From the NCBI GenBank assembly GCA_963758845.1, contig CAVWWX010000002.1, positions 2,542,001 to 2,606,000 of the forward strand: DNA of 64,000 bases, in the 5' to 3' direction. Within the stretch, counting starts at the first letter, position 1; each line of letters begins with the position of its first letter. The notes under the pieces were generated by a model that ran no database searches, was not told where the DNA came from, and saw only the letters and a program-made list of their open reading frames with translations. This DNA is from JBDTSW01 sp963758845 (lineage in GTDB: Bacteria; Actinomycetota; Thermoleophilia; Solirubrobacterales; 70-9). A program made the translations under genes and the position numbers. This document shows positions 40,390-48,910 of the stretch, piece by piece.

Positions 40390-40776
40390 ATGTTCGCCAA
40401 GACAAAGGCATACAGCGGCTTCGCCGTCGACGATGTCGGCAAGGCCCGCGAGTTCTACGGTGAGACCCTCGGCGTCGAGGTCGAGGTGCTCGACGAGGAC
40501 AACGGCCTGATGACGCTGCACCTGGCGGGCGGCGAGCGCCCGACGCTCATCTACGCGAAGGACGACCTCGAGCCCGCGAACTACACGATCCTCAACTTCT
40601 CGGTCGACGACATCGACGAGGCGGTTGACGGTCTCGTTGAGAAGGGCGTTGAGTTCGAGCGCTACGACGGGTTCGACCAGGACGACAAGGGCGTCGCCCG
40701 CGGTCCCGGCCCGGACATCGCCTGGTTCAAGGACCCGGCCGGCAACATCCTGTCGGTGATGAAGGAGCCTGGCTGA
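40390..40776 (+). CDS. VOC-superfamily (glyoxalase-like) protein
   Basis: The protein has 128 residues: two beta-alpha-beta-beta-beta units, KAYSGFAVDDVGKAREFYGETLGVEV and TILNFSVDDIDEAVDGLVEKGVEF, ending AWFKDPAGNILSVMKEP, the classic VOC pattern. Metal ligands are not all clear, and the first His typical of glyoxalase I is missing. Substrate unknown. It has its own ribosome site (GAACGAAAGGAAG). Confidence 0.9.
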   Translation: MFAKTKAYSGFAVDDVGKAREFYGETLGVEVEVLDEDNGLMTLHLAGGERPTLIYAKDDLEPANYTILNFSVDDIDEAVDGLVEKGVEFERYDGFDQDDKGVARGPGPDIAWFKDPAGNILSVMKEPG

Positions 40777-40801
40777 GGGAAACGGCGAGGCCGGCGGCGA
40801 C

Positions 40802-41152
40802 TCAGCCGCTGGTCTCGTCCAGCAGCTGGAGCAGGTCGTGCGCTGCCAGCTCGACCTGCTTGTGCCGCCACTCCGACGCGCGGTAGACGCAGGCGATCAG
40901 TGCGGTGCGATGCACGCGGCGGAAGTCGCCGTAGACGAACGCGCAGCGCGCCTTCGTCTCGTCCTCGGCGCCCTCGGTGAGCCCCAGGTGCCAGGTCGCG
41001 TACTCGTCCCACGAGTGGGCCTCCAGGAACTGGTTCTCCGAGTCGGCGTTCGGCTGTACATCGCCCCAGTCGCTGTCGAGCACGTACTGGCGCGCCTCGA
41101 TCAGCTCGCGGGCGCGGGCGACGGCGCTGTCGTTCACCGCGTAGGAGGCCAC
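40802..41152 (-). CDS. conserved protein of unknown function
   Basis: About 116 residues from the GTG at 41152 (longer starts up to 41263 are open but not protein-like). It reads NDSAVARARELIEARQYVLDSDWGDVQPNADSENQFLEAHSWDEYATWHLGLT, then FVYGDFRRVHRTALIACVYRASEWRHKQVELAAHDLL. It is helical, with conserved Trp, His and Tyr. Proteins with this pattern are frequent in actinobacteria; I know no function. Confidence 0.8.
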   Translation of the reverse strand: MASYAVNDSAVARARELIEARQYVLDSDWGDVQPNADSENQFLEAHSWDEYATWHLGLTEGAEDETKARCAFVYGDFRRVHRTALIACVYRASEWRHKQVELAAHDLLQLLDETSG

Positions 41153-41238
41153 GGTGCACACGTTCCCGGGTTCCCGGGGCCCATGCATGATCGGTGGGCG
41201 GCCGACACCCGCCGCCGCGGCGGTAGGCTCGCCAAGGC

Positions 41239-41919
41239 GTGAGCGGAGAAGACCCCAAGGCAAGGACGGGAGGGGAACTTCAGGCGCAGATGGGCGCCGA
41301 GCGCGACGGCCACCCGTTCCTGGTCCACCGCGACGGCGCGGGGACCCAGGTGATCACCGTGCTGGCCCCGGGGCGACCGGCCTTGACGCTGGGCCGCTCT
41401 GCGGAGGCCGACCTCCCACTGGAGTTCGACGAGGAAGCGTCGCGCTTTCACGCCGAGCTGCTGCGCATCTCCGGCGAGTGGCTGATCACCGACGACGGGC
41501 TCTCGACCAACGGGACGTTCGTCAACGGAGAGCGCGTCGTGTCGCGCCGCCGGCTTCGCGACGGCGACACGATCAGGGTCGGCGCGACCGCCCTTCTCTA
41601 CCGCTCGCCGGGCGAGGCCGGCGAGAGCGAGACGGTCAAGTCGGGCGGCTGGCCGACGGCGGCGGACGTCACGGAGACCCAGAAGCGGGTGCTGGTGGCG
41701 CTCTGCCGGCCGTTCCTCGAGGGAGCGGAACCGGCCGCGCCGGCGACGAACAAGTCGATCGCCGACGAGGTGTTCCTGAGCGTCGACGCGGTGAAGGCGC
41801 ACCTGAGGGCGCTGTTCGACCGCTTCGACCTCGGCGAGCTGCCCCAGAACGAGAAGCGGCTGAACCTCGCCGAGGCAGCGATGCGCAGCGGCGTCGTCTC
41901 CAGGCGAGACCTCGCCTAG
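41239..41919 (+). CDS. FHA-domain protein with C-terminal winged-helix-like region
   Basis: This 226-residue protein has an FHA domain at about 40-125 (ALTLGRSAEADLPL, SRFHAELLRISGEWLITDDGLSTNGTFVNGERV), with the Arg, Ser-x-x-His and Asn residues that bind phosphothreonine. Residues 150-220 (TETQKRVLVALCRPFLEG, then SIADEVFLSVDAVKAHLRALFDRFDL) look like a helix-turn-helix as in other actinobacterial FHA regulators. It converges on a Ser/Thr kinase gene, its stop overlapping that gene's stop by four bases, so the kinase may phosphorylate proteins it reads. Confidence 0.88.
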   Translation: MSGEDPKARTGGELQAQMGAERDGHPFLVHRDGAGTQVITVLAPGRPALTLGRSAEADLPLEFDEEASRFHAELLRISGEWLITDDGLSTNGTFVNGERVVSRRRLRDGDTIRVGATALLYRSPGEAGESETVKSGGWPTAADVTETQKRVLVALCRPFLEGAEPAAPATNKSIADEVFLSVDAVKAHLRALFDRFDLGELPQNEKRLNLAEAAMRSGVVSRRDLA

Positions 41920-43841
41920 CCGGGGTCGATCCGGGTCACGGTCGAGCCGGCGAAGTCCGAGCTCCACACCGAGCCGGCGCCCACCGCCAGGTCCGAGGGC
42001 TCGTCGCCGACCTGGATCGGGTCGCCGACCGGCTCGCCGGAGCCGGAATCGAAGCGCGTGACGCTGTCGTCGTCGCCGTTCGCGACCCAGACGGAGCCGA
42101 AGCCAACCTTGACCGCGCGGGGCTTCGGATCGGTCACGATCGGCTCCCCGGTCACGGCCCCCCTCCCGGGATCGATCCGGCGCAGCGTCCCCTCGAAGAA
42201 GTCGACCACCCACACGGCTCCATCCCCGACCGCGATGTCGTTCGGGCGCTGCCCAACGGTGATCGGGCGCCCGACGGTGACCGCTTGCTCGGGGTCGATC
42301 TGCGACACCGACTGGCCGTCGATGTTGGCGACCCAGACCGCGCCGCCGCCGGCGGCGATCGCCCTTGGGCCGGCTCCCACGGGGACGGCCTCGCTCACCG
42401 CGTTCGTCTGGGGATCGATCCGAACGACGCTGTCGTCGCCCTCGTTCGAGACCCAGACCCACCGCTCGTCGACCGCGACGTCGGAGGGGTTGACGCCGGT
42501 CGCGACGGCGACCGGAGGGTCGTCGCCGTCGGGGTCGAGCCTGAGGACGCGGCCCTCGGGGCCGTTGACGGCCCAGACCGAGCCGAAGCCCGTCTCGACC
42601 GCGGTGGGCCCGCCGGGGATGCGAGCCGAGGCGCGCCCGGTCTGCTCGCTCGCCGGGTCGACCCTCCACACCGCGCCGTCGGCTCGGCTTCCAACCCACA
42701 CGCCGGCGGTGTCGCCGGTGCCGACGGCGACGCCGTTCGGCTCGGCGCCCACCTTCACCGTGGCGGTCGCCTTGCCGGGGCCGGCGGTCGAGCCCCGGTC
42801 GCTCGCGGGCTCGTCCCCGCCCCCGGCGATCAGCACGGCCGCGAGCGCGCAGGCGAGCAACCCAGCGCCCACGGCCGCTCCCACGAGCAGCCGCGAACGC
42901 CGCAGGCTTTGCGTGTCGGCGGTGTCGGCGGCAGGGCCACGGCTTGGCCGCTCTCCACGGGGAGGCGGCTCCGCACCGCGGAGGGCGTCGGCGGCCGCGG
43001 CGGCAAGCTGGGCGCCCGACGCGTAGCGCGCGGCGGGATCCACCGCCATCGCCTTCGCAACCACTGCGTCGACGGCGTCGGGCAGCCAGGTCCCGACCTC
43101 GCTGGGGCGGGGGCGCGGCGCGTGACCCTGCGCGTAGAGCTTCGCCATGTCGCCTTCGCGCTCGAACGGCGGCGCGCCCGTGAGCGCGAAATGCAGCGTG
43201 GCGCCGAGCGAGTAGAGGTCGCCGGCCGGTTCGGGCGTGCGTCCCTCGGCCTGCTCGGGCGCGACGTAGTCGGGGCTGCCGAGGATCTGGCCGGCCGAGG
43301 TGAGCGTTGCCTCCCCGCCCTCTGCCCGGCTAATGCCGAAATCGGTGAGGTAAGCGGTGTCGCCCTCCAGCAGGACGTTGCCCGGCTTGACGTCGCGGTG
43401 GACGAGGCCGGCGGAGTGGGACGCGTCGAGCGCGGCGGCGACCTGCTGGACGGCCCTGGACGCGACGGCGGGGTCCAGCGGGCCCGACTCGGTCACGAGT
43501 TCTCGCAGACTGGCGCCGTCGACGAGGCGCATGGCGATGTAGAGGCGGCCGTCCTCCTCGCCCGCGTCGTAGACCGGGATCAGGTTCGGATGCTCGATCG
43601 AGGCGGCGAGCCGCGATTCCCGCCGAAAGCGCTCGCGGAACGTGGGATCCGCGGCCAGCGCCGGAGCGATGACCTTGAGCGCTCGCTCACGCCCGAGGGC
43701 GACGTGCCGCGCCCGGTACACGACGCCCATGCCGCCGCGCCCGATCTCGGCCTGGACCTCGTGGCCGGCGATCACCGAGCCGGCGGCGAAGCCGCCGCCA
43801 GCCGTCCCCGCCCCGACCCGCGTGTCCTCCTCGGAGCCCAT
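41916..43841 (-). CDS. Ser/Thr protein kinase with extracytoplasmic beta-propeller
   Basis: The protein has 641 residues. Residues 28-285 are a PknB-type kinase: glycine loop IGRGGMGVVYRA, catalytic Lys in RALKVI, HRDVKPGNVLL, DFG in LTDFGISRAE and APEQAEG. A single span follows (LLVGAAVGAGLLACALAAVLIA, about 312-333). Residues 360-641 repeat NGVAVGTG...GVWVG, VAVDERWVWVSNEGDDSVVRIDP and SDLAVGAGSVWSSD units, a YVTN/virginiamycin-B-lyase-like propeller outside the cell. It would sense an outside ligand and signal inside. It is convergent with the FHA gene. Confidence 0.93.
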   Translation of the reverse strand: MGSEEDTRVGAGTAGGGFAAGSVIAGHEVQAEIGRGGMGVVYRARHVALGRERALKVIAPALAADPTFRERFRRESRLAASIEHPNLIPVYDAGEEDGRLYIAMRLVDGASLRELVTESGPLDPAVASRAVQQVAAALDASHSAGLVHRDVKPGNVLLEGDTAYLTDFGISRAEGGEATLTSAGQILGSPDYVAPEQAEGRTPEPAGDLYSLGATLHFALTGAPPFEREGDMAKLYAQGHAPRPRPSEVGTWLPDAVDAVVAKAMAVDPAARYASGAQLAAAAADALRGAEPPPRGERPSRGPAADTADTQSLRRSRLLVGAAVGAGLLACALAAVLIAGGGDEPASDRGSTAGPGKATATVKVGAEPNGVAVGTGDTAGVWVGSRADGAVWRVDPASEQTGRASARIPGGPTAVETGFGSVWAVNGPEGRVLRLDPDGDDPPVAVATGVNPSDVAVDERWVWVSNEGDDSVVRIDPQTNAVSEAVPVGAGPRAIAAGGGAVWVANIDGQSVSQIDPEQAVTVGRPITVGQRPNDIAVGDGAVWVVDFFEGTLRRIDPGRGAVTGEPIVTDPKPRAVKVGFGSVWVANGDDDSVTRFDSGSGEPVGDPIQVGDEPSDLAVGAGSVWSSDFAGSTVTRIDPG

Positions 43842-43889
43842 GCCCCCGCGGTTCTAGCGCAACCGCGGGGGCCGAGCTACAGCGGCGGC

Positions 43890-44399
43890 TCAGCCGAGCG
43901 AGATCGCGACCTGCTCGAGCTGGTCCATGGAGTCCTGCATCCCGGCCTCCATGCCCGACTCGATGTGGCCATCGCGCTGCTCCTTGGTCTCGTGCTGGAC
44001 CAGGACCTCGAGCATGGTGCGCCCGTCGGTCTCGGTGAGCGTCAGGGTGTTGAGAGACTCGCCGCCTCCGACGAGGCCGCCCTCGCCGTCGGGCATCCCC
44101 TCGAATACCTCGGTCGAGACGATGCGCTCGTTGGGGACGATCTCCTTGAACTCGCCGTGGAAGCCGATCTCGAAGCCGGCGTCGACGTTCATCGCGTAGC
44201 GCCAGGTGCCGCCGACGCGAAGGTCCACCTCGGCGACGGTCACCTCGCCGCGGCCTCCCGACCACCAGCGCTTGATGTGCTCGGGGGTCGTCCAGGCCTC
44301 GTAGACCAGGTGCTTCGGCGCGTCGAACTCGCGCCGGATCAGGATCTGCGTATCGGTCGGAAGCGTCACCACCGCCGTACCGCTAGTCGCTGCTGCCAT
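43890..44399 (-). CDS. AHSA1/SRPBCC-domain protein
   Basis: The protein has 169 residues with the AHSA1 pattern: ILIRREFDAPKHLVYEAWTTPEHIKRWW, GEVTVAEVDLRVGGTWRY, PNERIVSTEVFEGMPDGEG and TETDGRTMLEVLVQHETKEQRDGHIESGM. Members of this type are nearly always next to an ArsR regulator, as here: its first codons overlap the regulator gene by 17 bases. The ligand is unknown. Confidence 0.92.
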   Translation of the reverse strand: MAAATSGTAVVTLPTDTQILIRREFDAPKHLVYEAWTTPEHIKRWWSGGRGEVTVAEVDLRVGGTWRYAMNVDAGFEIGFHGEFKEIVPNERIVSTEVFEGMPDGEGGLVGGGESLNTLTLTETDGRTMLEVLVQHETKEQRDGHIESGMEAGMQDSMDQLEQVAISLG

Positions 44400-44736
44400 T
44401 GTCTTCCTCTCTTTCCTTGAGCTCTGTGATTACGTCGTCCATCGCGTCGAACCGCTCGCTCCAGCTGCGCTCGAACTCCTTGACCCAGTCGTGGATGGGC
44501 TTCAGCGCGTTCCCGTTCAGCCGGTAGAGGCGCCGTCGCCCCTGCTCGCGGACATCGACCAGCCCGACCTCGCGGAGCACGCGAAGGTGCTTCGAGACCT
44601 GGGGCTGGGCAAGGTCGATCGCGCCGACGAGGTCGTTGACGGGGCGCTCGCCGCCGGCCAGCAGATCCAGGATCTGCCGCCGCCGGGGCTCGGCCACCGC
44701 GTTGAACGCATCGGTTGTCGTCGCCGCTCGTGCCAT
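44383..44736 (-). CDS. ArsR/SdpR-family transcriptional regulator
   Basis: The protein has 117 residues from the ATG at 44736. The winged helix reads FNAVAEPRRRQILDLLAGGERPVNDLVGAIDLAQPQVSKHLRVLREVGLVDVREQGRRRLYRLN; the recognition helix is around QPQVSKHLRVL. It has no Cys cluster for metals, matching the SdpR-like branch that pairs with AHSA1 proteins. The AT-rich perfect inverted repeat in its promoter is a likely self-operator. Confidence 0.93.
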   Translation of the reverse strand: MARAATTTDAFNAVAEPRRRQILDLLAGGERPVNDLVGAIDLAQPQVSKHLRVLREVGLVDVREQGRRRLYRLNGNALKPIHDWVKEFERSWSERFDAMDDVITELKEREEDNGSSD

Positions 44737-44746
44737 GCCGAGAAAC

Positions 44747-44776
44747 AATATATACCTATATCGGTATATATGTCAA
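44747..44776 (-). promoter_or_regulatory. promoter with operator of the ArsR-AHSA1 pair
   Basis: On the minus strand TTGACA (44776-44771) and TATATT (44752-44747) are spaced by 18 bases. Between and over them lies a perfect eight-base inverted repeat, TATATACC-N6-GGTATATA (44749-44770). Such AT-rich symmetry is rare in this DNA. A bound ArsR dimer would cover the RNA polymerase site. Confidence 0.75.
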
Positions 44777-44786
44777 GCGGGTCGGG

Positions 44787-45698
44787 TCAGGCGGCCACCA
44801 GCCGAAGCGGCGGACCGGTCTGAACCGCCGAGTGGTAGTGGGTGGCGGCCCACGCGCCCGCGAGGGCGCGGAACGGGGCGAAGCGCTTGAAGTACTCCTC
44901 CACCTCGGGGACGGTGGCGCGGCGGCGCAGGCCGGCCAGGCGGCCGACGAGCTTCACGTAGGCGAGGTCGCCCGCGGGCAAGGAGTCAGGGTCGCCGCGG
45001 CCGTGGTAGCCCAGGCACTGCACGGTCCAGGGGCCGATCTCACGGATTCGCGTGAGGCGCTCGTCGTGACCGGCGCGATCGAGGTCGACCCGCCCGGCGG
45101 CCACCTCGCGGGCGCAGCGGATCATCGCGATCGACCGCCCCCCGGAGAGGTCCATGCCGGCAAGCTCGGCCGGGGCGCGGCCAGCGATCGCCTCCGCGCT
45201 CGGCGCGTCGCGGAGCCAGCCCGAGCGAAGCGGCTTCGGCGCCCGGACCTTGCGCCCCCAGCGGCGGACCATCCGCCGCTCGATCGCGGCGGCGCGGGAG
45301 GCCTCGATCAGCTGGCCGGCGATCGCCGCCGAGAGCGCCTCCCAGGGCGAGGGGCGGCGCCGGGGGCGCATCCACGGCCGTCGCCGGAGCGCCGGGCCGA
45401 GCACCGAGTCGCGCTTGAACTCGGCGAAGAACTCACTCAGGTCGTCGTCGACCCCCAGCATGAACCGCATCCGCCCCAGCGCCCACTCGAGCGCGTCGGC
45501 GGATGCCTCGCCCTCGACGCGGAACCGCACCTCGCCGGAGCGAATCTGCCATGCGTGCGCGACGATCGGCGCCGACTCCGCGCAGAGCAGGCGGGTGAGG
45601 ACGCCCTCGCCCACCCGGGTCGTGCCGTTTCCCGCCCCGCGCAGGGGCATCCGGTACGGCCACGGCGGGCGCACCTCGGCTTCCAGGCTGCGACTCAC
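44787..45698 (-). CDS. DNA-3-methyladenine glycosylase II (AlkA-like)
   Basis: The protein has 303 residues from the GTG at 45698; the longer frame is not protein-like. The N-terminal third carries the AlkA_N-like fold (QIRSGEVRFRVEGEAS), the middle has PWEALSAAIAGQLIEASRAAAIERRMVRRWG, and the helix-hairpin-helix reads LTRIREIGPWTVQCLGY with the catalytic Asp expected in the following DSLPAGDLAYVKLVG. AlkA enzymes remove alkylated bases. It lies divergently close to no partner gene. Confidence 0.88.
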   Translation of the reverse strand: MSRSLEAEVRPPWPYRMPLRGAGNGTTRVGEGVLTRLLCAESAPIVAHAWQIRSGEVRFRVEGEASADALEWALGRMRFMLGVDDDLSEFFAEFKRDSVLGPALRRRPWMRPRRRPSPWEALSAAIAGQLIEASRAAAIERRMVRRWGRKVRAPKPLRSGWLRDAPSAEAIAGRAPAELAGMDLSGGRSIAMIRCAREVAAGRVDLDRAGHDERLTRIREIGPWTVQCLGYHGRGDPDSLPAGDLAYVKLVGRLAGLRRRATVPEVEEYFKRFAPFRALAGAWAATHYHSAVQTGPPLRLVAA

Positions 45699-45768
45699 GG
45701 GCCCATGATGAGCCCGCTGCCGGATGGCCGCGGACCCGGAGCGGAGCAGGTCATCCGCGGTTGTTCGG

Positions 45769-46116
45769 CTAGCGCCCGAGGACGTGAACGTCGACCAGGA
45801 ACGAGCGGCTCGCGACGACGCTCTGCGACTTCTTGCCGCGCCGGATGATGCCCTTGCGCGAAGCCTTCTCGGGCCCGCGGACAGCGCGGACGGCCGCAAC
45901 AGTCGCGGCGCCGGCGACGATGCCTCCGGCCGCGGCGATCGCCGCGGTGCGGACCTCGCCGCGCCAGACGTCTACCTCGGCGGGCCGGGCAGGCTCGGGA
46001 AGCGGACGCGGAACCTCGGTTTGGAGGTCGGTGTCGGCCTCGGACTCCTCGAGCGGCTCCTCCACGGCCTGCGCCTCCAGTAGCTCCTCTCCCACGGCGG
46101 CGAGTCTATCGGCCAC
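45769..46116 (-). CDS. small protein with one predicted membrane span, unknown
   Basis: The protein has 115 residues: an acidic N-terminus rich in Glu and Pro (1-48), a hydrophobic Ala/Gly/Val segment (about 58-78, TAAIAAAGGIVAGAATVAAV), and a basic C-terminus (KASRKGIIRRGKK). It follows the ceramide-synthase-like gene by nine bases on the same strand, so it may be its operon partner. No family recognised. Confidence 0.6.
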   Translation of the reverse strand: MADRLAAVGEELLEAQAVEEPLEESEADTDLQTEVPRPLPEPARPAEVDVWRGEVRTAAIAAAGGIVAGAATVAAVRAVRGPEKASRKGIIRRGKKSQSVVASRSFLVDVHVLGR

Positions 46117-46125
46117 AGCCGGTAC

Positions 46126-47289
46126 TCACCCGGCGGGTTCCCCGCTCTTTGCGGGCTCCTCCGAGAGGGCGCGCTGGTAGAGCCGGTAGCGCTGGACCAC
46201 CCTGCCCCCCATTCCCTCCATCGCACGGTTCATCGGCTCGTTGACCTCGAGGATCCACCCCATGTGCCCGCCCCGGGGGCCGACGGTCCCCGCGTTGTGC
46301 ACGTGCTTCTCGTACAGGGCGGCGGCGACGCCGAGGTGCTGGTAGTCGTGCTTGACGCCGAGGGCGAACACCCGCAGGCGGTCGATGTAGCGCTTGCGCC
46401 GCAGGAAGTGCCACCACCCGGTCGGGAGCAGCCGCCCGTTCATCTTGGCCAGCGCCTGCTCGACGTCGGGAAGCGTCAGCGCCGCCCCGACGACCTCGCC
46501 GTCCTTCTCGGCGATCATCGCCCAGTTCTCGTCGAGCACCGGCTTGAGCGCCTTCGCCTGGAACTTCACCTCGGCCTCGGTGATCGGCACGAACCCCCAG
46601 TTGTCCCCCCACGCCTCGTTGTAGACCTCCATGAAGCGCTTCACCTCGGCTTCGAGGTCGCGACGACGCATGCTGCGCAGCACCACGCCCTCCTCGCGCG
46701 ACTTCTCGGCCGCCGCGTGGATCATCGGGTGCATGTTCGTCCCCTCCTTGAGCTCCCCGAACCACAGCTCCCACATCAGGAGGTCCATCGCCTTCTCCAT
46801 GCCCTGGGCCTCGACGAGCTCGCGGTAGTAGGGCGGGTGCCACGGCTCGAGGATCATCGACGGCGTGTCGTAGCCCTCGATCAACAGCCCGCACTCGTCG
46901 TTGGTCGTGAAGTCCATCGGCCCCAGCATGCGCGTCCGCCCGCGCTCGACGAGCCAGTCGGAGGCCGCGCCGAACAGGGCGGCCGCCACCTCGGGGTCGT
47001 CCTCGGAGTCGAAAAAGCCGAACAGCCCGTCGCTGCCGCCCTGGTATTCGTCCCAGCGCGAGTCGACCTGGGCGCTGATGCGCCCCACCGGCCGACCGGC
47101 GCGCTCGGCGAGCAGCAGCGCCACGTCGGCGTGCTGGAAGTAGGGGTTCTTGTCGCGGTTGAGGAACTGGCGGCGCTCGAAGCGCAGCGGCGGCACCCAC
47201 TGCGGGTCGTCACGCCGAAGCTCGTAGGGCACTTCGATGAACGCGTTCAGGTCGCGGCGCCCTTCCACGGGCCGAACGGTCACGCTCAT
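46126..47289 (-). CDS. GNAT-fold acyltransferase of the YghO / bacterial ceramide synthase type
   Basis: The protein has 387 residues. It starts SVTVRPVEGRRDLNAFIEVPYELRRDDPQWVPPLR, continues KNPYFQHADVALLLAERAGRPVGRISAQVD, and has RMLGPMDFTTNDECGLLIEGYDTP and WGFVPITEAEVKFQAKALKPVLDENWAMIAEKDGEVVGAAL, ending with the second GNAT core (RVFALGVKHDYQHLGVAAALYEKHV). The double-GNAT layout with PxxWVPPLR is that of YghO-type proteins, to which, as I recall, the Caulobacter ceramide synthase bCerS belongs. The SPT-like gene starts 38 bases away on the other strand. N-acylation of a sphingoid base is inferred from that pairing. Confidence 0.75.
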   Translation of the reverse strand: MSVTVRPVEGRRDLNAFIEVPYELRRDDPQWVPPLRFERRQFLNRDKNPYFQHADVALLLAERAGRPVGRISAQVDSRWDEYQGGSDGLFGFFDSEDDPEVAAALFGAASDWLVERGRTRMLGPMDFTTNDECGLLIEGYDTPSMILEPWHPPYYRELVEAQGMEKAMDLLMWELWFGELKEGTNMHPMIHAAAEKSREEGVVLRSMRRRDLEAEVKRFMEVYNEAWGDNWGFVPITEAEVKFQAKALKPVLDENWAMIAEKDGEVVGAALTLPDVEQALAKMNGRLLPTGWWHFLRRKRYIDRLRVFALGVKHDYQHLGVAAALYEKHVHNAGTVGPRGGHMGWILEVNEPMNRAMEGMGGRVVQRYRLYQRALSEEPAKSGEPAG

Positions 47290-47327
47290 CGCGCAGACGC
47301 TAGTACGGATGCCACACTAGGCGTCTG

Positions 47328-48722
47328 ATGGATACGACCCACGCGCCGAAGGACCTGTTCGAGAAGACGCGCACGCACGACCGGCTGGAGCAGCTGGAGG
47401 CGGCGCGCCAGGCCGACGTGCTGCCCTACTTCCGCCTGATCGAGTCCGAGGCCGGCCCGGTGATGGAGGTCGAGGGCGGCCAGAAGATCATGCTGGGCTC
47501 GAACAACTACCTCGGCCTGACCGGCGATCCGCGGGTCAAGGCGGCGGCGCGCGACGCCCTCGAGCGCTACGGCACCGGGCTCACCGGCTCGCGCTTCCTG
47601 AACGGCACCACCCCGCTTCACGTCGCGCTCGAGCGCGAGCTCGCCGACTGGATGGACACCGAGGACGTGATCGTCTTCACCACCGGCCACCAGGCGAACG
47701 TCGGCTGCCTGGGCACGATCCTCGACCCCGGCGACACCGTGATCTGCGACTCGGCCGACCACGCCTCGATCCTCGACGGCGTGCGGCTGTCCGGGGCCAA
47801 GCTACGGCCCTTTCGCCACAACCAGATGCCGAAGCTGGAGCGCATGCTCGAGCGGGCCGTCGAGCGACGGCGGCGGCGTGCTTGGTCGTGGTCGACGGGG
47901 TCTTCTCGATGGAGGGGGACGTCTGCGACCTGCCCCGGATCGTCGAGCTGTGCCAAGCGCCATGGCGCCCGGCTGATGGTCGACGAGGCCCACGCCGTCG
48001 GCGTCCTCGGCGCGCGCGGCGCCGGGACCTGCGAGCTCTTCGGGCTCGAGGACCAGGTCGACCTGCGCATGGGCACCTTCTCCAAGAGCCTCGCCTCGTG
48101 CGGCGGCTTCATCGCCGGCTCGGCCGAGGTGGTCGAGTACCTGCGGATCTCGTCGCGGCCGTTCATCTTCACCGCGTCGGCGGTGCCGGCGGCCGTCGGC
48201 GCGGCCCTCGGGGCTCTGCGGGTGATGCGAGAGGAGGGGCCGGAGCTGATGACGCGCCTACTGGACAACGCGGCCTACCTGCGCCAGGGCTACCGCGACC
48301 TGGGCCTGGAAGTGGTCGAGCCCGGCACGCTGCCCGACGGGACCGAGGCCAACACCCCGGTGGTACCGGTGGTGGTCGGCGAGGACTGGCAGGCCGTCCT
48401 TCTGTGGAAGGCCCTGTTCGATGCCGGCGTCTACACCAACGTCGCGATCCACCCGGCGGTGCCGCCCGGCGGCGCGCTGCTTCGCACCTCGCTGATGGCG
48501 ACCCACGAGCGCGAGCACCTGGACCAGGCGCTCGAGATCTTCGACCGGGTCCTCCAAGACTTCCCCGAAGTTCCGCGAGAGCCTGATCTCGTCCGAACGC
48601 GGCCAATAGTTCCCCCTGAGTGGGTAGTTTCGGCTTGTCCGATCCTGGACAAGGGGTCGCAGCCGAAGAAAAAGTGTGCTCTTAGCGAACCCGGTAGGCG
48701 GCAAGGGGGGGCACCTGGTTGA
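47328..48722 (+). CDS. serine palmitoyltransferase-like alpha-oxoamine synthase (with a scrambled 28-residue stretch)
   Basis: The frame has 464 codons. It has the PLP fold-I marks LGSNNYLGLTGDPRV, YGTGLTGSRFLNGT, DSADHASILDG, VDEAHAVG, and the Schiff-base Lys in GTFSKSLASCGGF (about 253). RPFIFTASAVPAAV and WKALFDAGVYTNVAIHPAVPPGGALLRTS read more like serine palmitoyltransferase than biotin-pathway KAPA synthase. Residues 181-208 are in the wrong frame; the neighbouring frame codes the expected VVVDGVFSMEGDVCDLPRIVELC (47882-47951). So two compensating one-base shifts are present. The last 50 codons are also unlike the family. It is divergent from the ceramide-synthase-like gene. Confidence 0.78.
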   Translation: MDTTHAPKDLFEKTRTHDRLEQLEAARQADVLPYFRLIESEAGPVMEVEGGQKIMLGSNNYLGLTGDPRVKAAARDALERYGTGLTGSRFLNGTTPLHVALERELADWMDTEDVIVFTTGHQANVGCLGTILDPGDTVICDSADHASILDGVRLSGAKLRPFRHNQMPKLERMLERAVERRRRRAWSWSTGSSRWRGTSATCPGSSSCAKRHGARLMVDEAHAVGVLGARGAGTCELFGLEDQVDLRMGTFSKSLASCGGFIAGSAEVVEYLRISSRPFIFTASAVPAAVGAALGALRVMREEGPELMTRLLDNAAYLRQGYRDLGLEVVEPGTLPDGTEANTPVVPVVVGEDWQAVLLWKALFDAGVYTNVAIHPAVPPGGALLRTSLMATHEREHLDQALEIFDRVLQDFPEVPREPDLVRTRPIVPPEWVVSACPILDKGSQPKKKCALSEPGRRQGGAPG

Positions 48723-48910
48723 CGGCCGCGGGCTGCACTCGCATAGGTTGCCTCGCACGCCGGACGCACCCGGGGCGGGGAGCGGACGGGGAGGAGAGAG
48801 TGCTCTTCCTCGGCCAGCCAACCCTGACGCGGCCTCTGAAGCCGCGAAGCGGTGCTGACGGCGAAACCAAGCCGCCAACCTCGTAGAACCACTTCAAAGG
48901 AGGAGTGAGA

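Noticed and set aside
41154..44420. A plus-strand open frame of over a thousand codons opposite the kinase gene
   Set aside because: It is the mirror of GC-rich coding DNA on the other strand. Its translation is Arg/Ala/Gly/Pro-rich without any domain, and both the kinase and the AHSA1 gene on the minus strand are clear.
47882..48586. A separate gene in the second frame of the SPT-like region
   Set aside because: Only its first 25 codons are protein-like, and they match the missing part of the SPT-like enzyme; the rest is shadow.
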